A DNA stretch of 13,406 nt from Crocinitomicaceae bacterium (GTDB taxonomy: Bacteria > Bacteroidota > Bacteroidia > Flavobacteriales_D > Crocinitomicaceae), in contig JAURHO010000031.1 of the NCBI GenBank assembly GCA_030833265.1, forward strand, positions 1-13,406, given 5' to 3'. Below the pieces are notes generated by a model. The model saw nothing but the letters and a program-made list of their open reading frames with translations. It ran no database searches and was not told where the DNA came from. Shown in pieces: positions 1-5,399 of this stretch (the first letter of the stretch is position 1; every line of letters begins with the position of its first letter). Made by a program: the position numbers and the translations under genes.

Positions 1-770
1 TAAATGCCCCGGCAAATGGCAGTCAGGTGAATCAGTCTGCCCTAAACTTACAAGCGCAAACCGCCTTTTTAACTCAGGCGCAAATTAGCTTAAGTTTGAA
101 TGGTGTGATCGGGCAACCATTTACTTTTCAGAACAATTTGGTTTCGGCAGCTCTTAACCTCAGACCTGGACTCAATACCATTTTAATTCAAGGTAAAAAC
201 GAATGCGATCGAATCAGTCAAACCATCAATCTTACCTATACACCTGCGCCTTGTGACCCACCTCAGGTTGTTTACAACATGATCCCGACAGGAAGTACGG
301 TCAATAATCCGGTCTTCACTTACTATGCAACAGTGGTGAATTATACCGTGAATTCGAATATTATTCTTTCAATCAATGGAACCGTATTGAGTGGCTATGG
401 CAATGTTAACGGAAGTTTAGCGGCAGAGTTAGGACTCATAGAAGGCGCCAACCAAATTTCAATTACCGTTACAAACGACTGCGGAACCTTCACAAACACC
501 TATAATGTAACTTACGTGAATGACGGCACAGAAGGGCAACAAAGGAAGCCAACAACAACAACAACAAAACCAACGGCTCCTAAACCTGCAGCTCCTAAAC
601 CAACAAGCCCTTCAAATGCAAAACCAGCACCGGCAAAACCAGCTGCTACAACTCCGGCAAAAAATACGCCTGGGGGGCTGAAATCAGACACCTTAAAGCC
701 GGTTCCAACTACGCCAAAACCGGCGCCAAAATCTATAGAAAATAAATCTGGAAATGGAGGAGGTCGCTAG
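1..770 (+). CDS. C-terminal part of a repetitive exported or surface protein (5'-truncated)
   Basis: The reading frame is open from the left edge (codons start at base 3), so the gene begins outside the window; the GTG at 27 is an internal valine, not a start. Two tandem units of about 80 residues are visible. Each has alternating hydrophobic strands, an NG turn (ISLSLNG, IILSING), a GxNxIxI segment (GLNTILIQG, GANQISITV) and an Asn-x-Cys motif (NECDR near 200, NDCGT near 475). This pattern suggests beta-sandwich, Ig-like repeats, an inference from periodicity alone. From about 540 the protein becomes a low-complexity tail rich in Lys, Pro, Thr and Ala (APKPAAPKP, KPAPAKPAA), ending in a Gly-rich GNGGGR. 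Such tails resemble cell-surface linkers. No type IX secretion sorting domain is seen at the C-terminus. Function is unknown, and the signal peptide, if any, lies outside the window. Confidence 0.85.
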   Translation, partial: NAPANGSQVNQSALNLQAQTAFLTQAQISLSLNGVIGQPFTFQNNLVSAALNLRPGLNTILIQGKNECDRISQTINLTYTPAPCDPPQVVYNMIPTGSTVNNPVFTYYATVVNYTVNSNIILSINGTVLSGYGNVNGSLAAELGLIEGANQISITVTNDCGTFTNTYNVTYVNDGTEGQQRKPTTTTTKPTAPKPAAPKPTSPSNAKPAPAKPAATTPAKNTPGGLKSDTLKPVPTTPKPAPKSIENKSGNGGGR

Positions 771-782
771 ACCTCCTTTTTT
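758..782 (+). terminator. Intrinsic terminator overlapping the stop codon of the repetitive protein gene
   Basis: AGGAGGTC (758-765) pairs perfectly with GACCTCCT (770-777) around a four-base loop GCTA, followed by a run of T through 782. The TAG stop codon (768-770) lies in the loop and stem. It separates the first gene from the ppiD-like unit. Confidence 0.88.
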
Positions 783-794
783 GTGCGCGAATAC

Positions 795-825
795 TTGGGG
801 CTCTGCTCAAATCTTCCTATATTCG
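795..825 (+). promoter_or_regulatory. Candidate Bacteroidota-type promoter for the ppiD-like gene
   Basis: TATATTCG at 818-825 matches the Bacteroidota -7 consensus TAnnTTTG except for one T-to-C change. A TTG at 795-797 lies 20 bases upstream, within the expected distance for the -33 element. The predicted transcript would start near 832 and carry a leader of about 15 bases before the ATG at 847. The position just after a strong terminator supports it. The call rests on a consensus match only. Confidence 0.5.
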
Positions 826-846
826 CAATCTTAAAATCGCATACAA

Positions 847-3075
847 ATGGCTATTATCGGTAAAATTCGCGCCAAATCTGGCTTACTCGTCGCAATGATC
901 GGACTCGCTTTATTAGCGTTTATCCTCAATGATTATCAAAGTTTATTCGGTATCGGAGAAGGAGACTACGGCATTGGCTTGGTCTTCGGAGACAAAGTAG
1001 ACCCTGCTTCATACAGCATTGCTAGCTCTAAATTCCAAGAGCAAGAAAGAAATCAAGCTATGCAAAATGGCAAAGAATTCACAGAAACAGACATGGAAGC
1101 TTCAAGTGACAAAGCTTGGAACTTCATGGTAGATTCCACCATTCTTAGCAAAGAATACGAAAAATTAGGTATCAGTGTAACCGACCGCGAGCTAGATGCT
1201 TACTGGATGGCTAAAGACGGCTTCGGAGTTTTAGCTGATCTCAACCAATTCTTTACAGACTCACTCACTGGTGTGCAAACTCCTCAATCTATTGAAGCTG
1301 GGCGTGCTAAATTAGCAGCTACCCTCAACAAACTGAAAACATCTAAAGATGCGCAAAGTGTTGAGCAATGGACTGGTTTCAAATCTTACCATACCGACCG
1401 TCGCAAAACTGAAAAATACTTCGGTTTAGTGAAGCAAGGTGTATTCGTTACAGACCTCGAGGCTCAAGATCAATATCTTGCCAACAACGAAAAGAAAACT
1501 ATTTCTTTTGTCGTACGTCGTTACACAGAAATTTCAGATGCCGATATCAAAGTTTCAGAAGCTGAAGTGAAGGCTTATTACGATGAGCACAAATCCGACA
1601 AAAAATACCTCGTTCGCAACCCAAGCCGCGATATCAAAATGTTTGATGTAAACATCCGCCCTTCAAAAGCTGATTCTACTGTATTCGCTGGTAAAATGAA
1701 CCAATTGCGTGCAGGTTTTGCCACGAGCACCAATGACTCTGCTTTTATCGTTAAAAACAGTGAAACACCAGTTTATTTCTCTGACAAACGCGCCACTGCA
1801 GTTCCTGAAGGTCATCCAAAAGCAGATCGCTATCAAGTCTATCCAAGAAGCCTCGATACTGTTTTCAAAACAGCTGCACTTGGTCAACTTGTAGGTCCAT
1901 ACGCTTCAAAAGAAAAAATGGTCTTGTCTAAAGTTATTGGTTTCACTCCAGCTAGCTTAAAAGCACGTCACATCCTAATTTCTACAGCTAATTCTACAGA
2001 CGCTAAAGTTTTAGCAGCTAAGAAGAAAACAGCTGATAGCTTGGTTAAAATCTTGAACAAAACAAACTGGGATGCCATTACTGCCAAATATTCTGAAGAT
2101 CCAGGATCGAAAGATAAAGGTGGTGTCTATGAAGACTTCCTCGAAGGCGACATGGTTAAAGAATTCGGATTCTATTGTGCTACTGCTCCTATCGGAAAAG
2201 TAGGCGTTGTAAAAACTGATTTCGGATACCACATCATTGAAGTGCTAGAGCGCTCTGCAGATAAACTTCCTTTGTTGGCCTCTGTAAATCTTACCTTCAA
2301 GCCATCTGACGAAACAGTTGCCAACATGGAAAGCGAAGTCAATGGCATTCTTTTGAAATTAGATCGTCAAATCTCTAAAGAAGAAGATCCTTTCAAAAAA
2401 GCTGCCTTGTTCGATACCATCGTTACACGCGCAAGCTATGCACCACGCGTGATTCAAATTGAAGACAACGCACCAAAAGTTTATGGTTTTACCACAACTA
2501 TGGCTCGTGACCGCATCTTGGAAATGGCATTCGCAGAAGACGCTACAGTTGGTTCAATGACCCTCTCTCCTATCCGCGACAAAGACAAGTATGTCATCGC
2601 AATGGTGAGTGCTATTCGCCCAGAAGGCGAGCCACTTTTTGAAAATGTTCGTGCTCAAATGGAGCGTGAATTGATTCAAGAAAAGAAAGCGAAGCGTTTC
2701 ATGAATCAAATGGCTGGTAAATCTTTAAAAGTCATTTCTAAAAAATTCAATACGCCTGTAATTGATGCAGAAATCACCTTTGGTAACCCACAAATCTCTA
2801 ACGCAGGTTATGAGCCAACAATCATTGGTAATTTATTCTCTGGTGCCATTAAAAAAGGTGAACGTACCTTACCATTAAAAGGCGAAAGCGGCGTTTACGT
2901 TATCCAAATCAATCGCGTAACTAAAGCTCCTGCTACTACAAATTATCAAGCAGAACGCGACCAACTATTACAAGGTCTTATGGGCCAAGTAGAAGGTCAG
3001 GCAATGGGTGGCTTACGCAAGAAAGCCGCAGTGGTAGACAACCGCAAGCTTTCTGAATTGGGTGTGCGTTTGTAA
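847..3075 (+). CDS. PpiD-like membrane-anchored parvulin peptidyl-prolyl cis-trans isomerase (periplasmic foldase)
   Basis: The 742-residue product starts with a short basic segment and one hydrophobic helix (residues about 11-27, SGLLVAMIGLALLAFIL), which fits an inner-membrane anchor with the rest in the periplasm. A SurA/PpiD-type helical chaperone region follows (roughly 45-260). The parvulin (PPIC rotamase) domain spans about 373-468 and shows its hallmarks: ARHILI at the start, a YSEDPGSKDKGG segment, and FGYHIIEV at the end. A further 270 residues form the C-terminal chaperone part. The length suits Bacteroidota PpiD-like proteins, which run longer than E. coli PpiD. The family assists folding of proteins passing through the periplasm to the outer membrane, consistent with the outer-membrane genes downstream. 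The ATG at 847 has an A-rich leader and is followed directly by the conserved basic and hydrophobic N-terminus. The stop lies 12 bases before the next gene, suggesting an operon. The family is clear; orthology to PpiD itself is inferred. Confidence 0.93.
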   Translation: MAIIGKIRAKSGLLVAMIGLALLAFILNDYQSLFGIGEGDYGIGLVFGDKVDPASYSIASSKFQEQERNQAMQNGKEFTETDMEASSDKAWNFMVDSTILSKEYEKLGISVTDRELDAYWMAKDGFGVLADLNQFFTDSLTGVQTPQSIEAGRAKLAATLNKLKTSKDAQSVEQWTGFKSYHTDRRKTEKYFGLVKQGVFVTDLEAQDQYLANNEKKTISFVVRRYTEISDADIKVSEAEVKAYYDEHKSDKKYLVRNPSRDIKMFDVNIRPSKADSTVFAGKMNQLRAGFATSTNDSAFIVKNSETPVYFSDKRATAVPEGHPKADRYQVYPRSLDTVFKTAALGQLVGPYASKEKMVLSKVIGFTPASLKARHILISTANSTDAKVLAAKKKTADSLVKILNKTNWDAITAKYSEDPGSKDKGGVYEDFLEGDMVKEFGFYCATAPIGKVGVVKTDFGYHIIEVLERSADKLPLLASVNLTFKPSDETVANMESEVNGILLKLDRQISKEEDPFKKAALFDTIVTRASYAPRVIQIEDNAPKVYGFTTTMARDRILEMAFAEDATVGSMTLSPIRDKDKYVIAMVSAIRPEGEPLFENVRAQMERELIQEKKAKRFMNQMAGKSLKVISKKFNTPVIDAEITFGNPQISNAGYEPTIIGNLFSGAIKKGERTLPLKGESGVYVIQINRVTKAPATTNYQAERDQLLQGLMGQVEGQAMGGLRKKAAVVDNRKLSELGVRL

Positions 3076-3084
3076 GCAACAAAC
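3068..3084 (+). repeat. Inverted repeat spanning the ppiD-like stop codon, just before the next start
   Basis: GTTTGT (3068-3073) and ACAAAC (3079-3084) are perfect reverse complements separated by AAGCA. The TAA stop of the upstream gene (3073-3075) sits at the base of the loop, and the arm ends three bases before the ATG at 3088. It has no T-run, so it is not a terminator; it could affect start access. The stem is short and may be chance. Confidence 0.4.
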
Positions 3085-3087
3085 TCC

Positions 3088-3657
3088 ATGACCAAAGCCG
3101 AAATTCGCAAGCATTACAAGGCTAAGCGAGCTCAGCTCACTCCTTTTGAATTATCCAAAATCTCAGCACAAGTGCAAGCACTTGTGCTGGATACCTTTCA
3201 GTTCCCTTCCAAATTTGTCAGTTTATTTCTGCCCATAGAGCGTCAGAAAGAAATTTCAACCTACGGCTTGCTCGAAGATATTTTACTCAAAGGCGGGCAT
3301 CCTATTTTATCCAAGTCTAACTTCGAGGATCACAGCTTAACGCTCTATCATTACGAAGACCCCAAACAGCTTGAGATTTCAAGTTTTGGTATTCCCGAAC
3401 CCAAATTTGGACGCACGCTATTGCCAGCCAAATTAGACTACGTTTTTGTCCCGTTATTAGCAATTGATTCAGAAGGGCATCGCGTTGGCTACGGCAAAGG
3501 GTTCTATGACCGCTTATTGAAGCAATGCAAGCCTGAATGCCAATTTATTGGGCTACATCTTTTTGACGAATTTGTAGAGATCTCAGATGTAGGTGCACAC
3601 GACATCCCTTTGCATTACTGCTTTACCCCAGGAGGAATTTATGATTTCAGAAAGTAG
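3088..3657 (+). CDS. 5-formyltetrahydrofolate cyclo-ligase (5,10-methenyltetrahydrofolate synthetase)
   Basis: This cytoplasmic enzyme uses ATP to convert 5-formyltetrahydrofolate to 5,10-methenyltetrahydrofolate, returning stored folate to one-carbon metabolism (YgfA/Fau/MTHFS family). The 189-residue length is normal. Visible family marks are the basic N-terminal helix KAEIRKHYKAKRAQL (residues 3-17), a FLPIERQKEI strand-loop at about 48-56, the GIPEP motif (101-105), DYVFVPLLAID (117-127) and the signature GHRVGYGKGFYDR (130-142), which forms part of the nucleotide and folate site. The ATG at 3088 is 12 bases after the preceding stop, so the gene is probably read from the ppiD-like promoter. 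Its last 17 bases overlap the start of the next small gene. A perfect 11-bp inverted repeat lies within its early coding region. Confidence 0.95.
   Translation: MTKAEIRKHYKAKRAQLTPFELSKISAQVQALVLDTFQFPSKFVSLFLPIERQKEISTYGLLEDILLKGGHPILSKSNFEDHSLTLYHYEDPKQLEISSFGIPEPKFGRTLLPAKLDYVFVPLLAIDSEGHRVGYGKGFYDRLLKQCKPECQFIGLHLFDEFVEISDVGAHDIPLHYCFTPGGIYDFRK
3164..3189 (+). repeat. Perfect 11-bp inverted repeat inside the cyclo-ligase gene
   Basis: CAGCACAAGTG (3164-3174) and CACTTGTGCTG (3179-3189) are exact reverse complements around a four-base loop CAAG. It covers codons 26-34 of the cyclo-ligase (SAQVQALVL). No T-run follows, so it is not an ordinary terminator. An RNA hairpin of this length would be stable; its role, if any, is unknown. 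Confidence 0.7.
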
Positions 3658-3814
3658 CAATCAGGGAAAGTTTCAATTACTGGCCATCCTGCTGATCCCG
3701 GTAAATATGGTAGCTTTCTTTATGTTGCCCACAAAGTTTTGGTGGTTGAAGGGCCTTATTATTGGCGCTTCAGTAGCGTTTACTTATTTCCTTTTGAAGA
3801 AGAAGTCTTCTTGA
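3641..3814 (+). CDS. Small two-helix membrane protein, unknown function
   Basis: The predicted product is 57 residues, starting MISESSNQGK. It has two hydrophobic segments (about residues 11-29, FQLLAILLIPVNMVAFFML, and 34-50, WWLKGLIIGASVAFTYFLL) and a basic C-terminus KKKSS, consistent with a small inner-membrane protein with both ends inside. The frame is open upstream to an ATG at 3593. I chose 3641 because it follows AGGAGG (3630-3635) at five bases and gives a normal hydrophilic start; the extra 16 residues from 3593 would lie within cyclo-ligase sequence. The start overlaps the cyclo-ligase end by 17 bases, suggesting translational coupling, and the 3' end overlaps the opposing DUF4920 gene by 35 bases. 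I do not recognise a family. That it is a gene is supported by placement, ribosome-binding site and membrane topology, not by homology. Confidence 0.65.
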   Translation: MISESSNQGKFQLLAILLIPVNMVAFFMLPTKFWWLKGLIIGASVAFTYFLLKKKSS

Positions 3815-4271
3815 CAATAACGCCGTCAGCTTCTATATTCCATTCAATTTTTGGAGCAGTAATTTGATCAATTTCTGATTGTGGTGCTTTTGCATCCTCT
3901 AAGAAGTGCTTTTGCATGGCCACTGAAATCGTATCTAGATATGGAGTTCCGTGAAAATAAGCCATAGAACCTGCTTCTGTTGCAGGTGGAATTAGGAAAT
4001 GGTCTTTGAAGCGGACACGAATTAAATCACCGTTTGTTGGCTTTACATTTACCCAGCAACCTGCACTCTGACAAACGGCAACTAAAGGAGCTTTGAAAGT
4101 AAATGCTTGCTCAGTTGGATTTGCTTTGAAACGCATGATCATTTCATCGAGTGTCAAGGCTTGGGTTGTGTCTACACTTACAGGGCCATATGCTTTGTAA
4201 GCAATAGAAGATGTTTGACAACTAGAAAGAAAAAGTGCAAAAATGCCGAGTGAAATAAGGGTTGTTTTCAT
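3780..4271 (-). CDS. DUF4920 domain lipoprotein
   Basis: The 163-residue product begins with a lipoprotein signal, MKTTLISLGIFALFLSSC, with the lipidated cysteine probably at residue 18, so it should be anchored in the inner or outer membrane facing the periplasm. The rest matches the DUF4920 family as I know it: AYGPVSVD near 27-34, a strand leading to the conserved VCQSAGCW motif (residues 66-73, Cys67 and Cys72), VRFKDHFLIP (86-95), an HFLEDAKAPQSEIDQITAPK segment (122-141) and the ending EADGVIV (147-153). The two cysteines and Trp suggest a metal-binding or redox site, but the biochemical role of this family is not known to me. The gene lies 15 bases downstream of another secreted-protein gene on the same strand, so the two are probably co-transcribed. 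Its 3' end overlaps the convergent small membrane protein gene. Confidence 0.88.
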   Translation of the reverse strand: MKTTLISLGIFALFLSSCQTSSIAYKAYGPVSVDTTQALTLDEMIMRFKANPTEQAFTFKAPLVAVCQSAGCWVNVKPTNGDLIRVRFKDHFLIPPATEAGSMAYFHGTPYLDTISVAMQKHFLEDAKAPQSEIDQITAPKIEWNIEADGVIVKKTSSSKGNK

Positions 4272-4286
4272 GAAGATGAATGATGA

Positions 4287-4655
4287 TTATTGAAGGTAAT
4301 TTTCGAAGAAAGCGCCGAGGTCATAACTTTTGTTCTCGACCTGAACCGCTACAATTTGATTAGCTGATAAAAAACGAAGGATAACTCTGCGAGAATTAGC
4401 GTCATTGGCAAGCATATGAAAAGTAGCCACATGAGATTTTGCATCAAAATCGACAGTAAACATGTTCGTGTAGAACTTGGCATACATGATTACATTTTCT
4501 TCGGTAACCTCGTTTGGTAAGGCGAGCTGGATGTGGCCGCTAGCGACTCCACCTTTTAGTTCGGCTAAATTTTTTGCCGAAGCGCTCAGTGTTTTCTGAC
4601 CAAAAACAAGTAAGTTCAGACCCAAGGCCAAAACAAGAAGCGTTACTTTTTTCAT
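4287..4655 (-). CDS. Small secreted protein of unknown family
   Basis: I place the start at the ATG at 4655, giving 122 residues beginning MKKVTLLVLALGLNLLVFGQ, a clear Sec signal peptide with likely cleavage after VFG. A more upstream ATG at 4697 would add 14 residues (starting MNYFVVLCLSN) that run across the promoter region and put an odd hydrophobic stretch before the signal. The mature part of about 100 residues reads as a compact alternating strand and helix domain: SGHIQLALP, FTVDFDAKSHVATFHML, SRRVILRFLSANQIVAVQVEN, ending in LGAFFENYL. The pattern is loosely like a ferredoxin-like fold, an inference from strand and helix order. No catalytic motif and no cysteine is evident in the mature part. 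It is the first gene of a likely two-gene unit with the DUF4920 lipoprotein. I do not recognise the family. Confidence 0.8.
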   Translation of the reverse strand: MKKVTLLVLALGLNLLVFGQKTLSASAKNLAELKGGVASGHIQLALPNEVTEENVIMYAKFYTNMFTVDFDAKSHVATFHMLANDANSRRVILRFLSANQIVAVQVENKSYDLGAFFENYLQ

Positions 4656-4709
4656 AGTGCAAAGATTAGATAAGCATAAAACTACAAAATAATTCAATAA
4701 ATTGCCAAT
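4656..4709. promoter_or_regulatory. Divergent intergenic region serving the secreted-protein pair and ribonuclease HII
   Basis: These 54 AT-rich bases separate two divergent starts and must hold both promoters unless one gene is read from elsewhere. On the minus strand TATTTTG (4691 to 4685) and TAATCTTTG (4669 to 4661) resemble the Bacteroidota -7 element, each with a one-base spacing difference from TAnnTTTG. On the plus strand the best match is TAAATTG at 4698-4704, very close to the GTG start. None is convincing alone. Confidence 0.35.
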
Positions 4710-5321
4710 GTGTCTGATTTAATCCTACAATATCAAAACTTATCCCCTGAAGCTGGTTGCGACGAAGCAGGCAGAGGTTGTTTGGCAGGGCCGGTTGTGG
4801 CTGCGGCTGTCATACTTGATCCTGAAAATCCGATCGCCGCACTCAATGATTCTAAGCAGCTCAGCGCAAAAAAACGCATGCTACTGCGCGACGAAATCAT
4901 GACTAAAGCACTCGCTTACGGAATTGGACTGGTTGATCATACCGAAATCGATCAAATCAATATCCTGAATGCAAGCATTTTAGCCATGCACAAAGCGCTC
5001 GCCGTATTAAAACTGACGCCTGAATTCATCTTAGTAGATGGCAATCGATTTAAACCATTTAAAGACATTCCGCATGCCTGCATGATCAAAGGAGACGCTC
5101 GCTTTTCAGCAATTGCAGCCGCCAGTATTTTAGCCAAAACAGAGCGAGACCTCCTCATGAGCAAGTTACACCAGGAACATCCGGTTTATGGCTGGGAACA
5201 GAACCAGGGTTATCCAACCTTGGCGCATCGCAAGGCAATTGCCCAGCATGGTGTTTCACCCTACCATCGATTAACTTTCCAACTATTATCACCAAATCAG
5301 CAACTGGGCTTGTTTGATTAA
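4710..5321 (+). CDS. rnhB: Ribonuclease HII
   Basis: This enzyme cuts the RNA strand of RNA-DNA hybrids and nicks DNA at single embedded ribonucleotides, starting ribonucleotide excision repair in the cytoplasm. The 203-residue length is typical. The N-terminal GCDEAGRGCLAGP (residues 16-28) carries the first two metal-binding acids, Asp18 and Glu19, and the GRG motif that reads the ribose 2'-hydroxyl. Asp110 in LVDGNRF and Asp129 in IKGDARF complete the acidic site. The AAASILAKTERD helix (136-147) and GYPTLAHRKAI followed by SPYHR near the C-terminus are also family hallmarks. The start is GTG at 4710: the in-frame upstream codons reach a stop at 4698 with no ATG between, and this start puts the DEAGRG motif at the usual distance. 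An out-of-frame ATG overlaps it at 4708. All active-site residues are present. Confidence 0.97.
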   Translation: MSDLILQYQNLSPEAGCDEAGRGCLAGPVVAAAVILDPENPIAALNDSKQLSAKKRMLLRDEIMTKALAYGIGLVDHTEIDQINILNASILAMHKALAVLKLTPEFILVDGNRFKPFKDIPHACMIKGDARFSAIAAASILAKTERDLLMSKLHQEHPVYGWEQNQGYPTLAHRKAIAQHGVSPYHRLTFQLLSPNQQLGLFD

Positions 5322-5377
5322 ACAAAACATTGTTGATTAGATTATTGGTATGGATAAATAACTGCGCTCTGCGGGCT

Positions 5378-5385
5378 TAACTTTG
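5378..5385 (+). promoter_or_regulatory. Candidate -7 promoter element of the 714-residue protein gene
   Basis: TAACTTTG is an exact match to the Bacteroidota -7 consensus TAnnTTTG. It lies 14 bases before the ATG at 5400, followed by an A-rich leader typical of the phylum. No good TTG is seen at the usual -33 distance, which lowers confidence. Confidence 0.5.
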
Positions 5386-5399
5386 AAAAAAAAGTACGC

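Noticed and set aside
1663..1887. Minus-strand and alternative plus-strand open frames within the ppiD-like gene
   Set aside because: They lie wholly inside a strongly supported foldase gene and have no start context or recognisable domain.
3797..3812. Hairpin AAGAAGA-AG-TCTTCTT in the overlap of the convergent genes, as a bidirectional terminator
   Set aside because: The loop is only two bases, the stem is AT-rich and neither side has a T-run; the bases encode Lys and Ser codons on both strands, which explains the symmetry.
4656..4697. Longer version of the small secreted protein starting at 4697
   Set aside because: It would place 14 extra residues before a perfect signal peptide and use up the divergent promoter region; the ATG at 4655 is the better start.
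5310..5325. TTGTTT-GATT-AAACAA inverted repeat at the end of the ribonuclease HII gene, as a terminator
   Set aside because: It is a weak AT-rich six-base stem without a following T-run; it may be chance.
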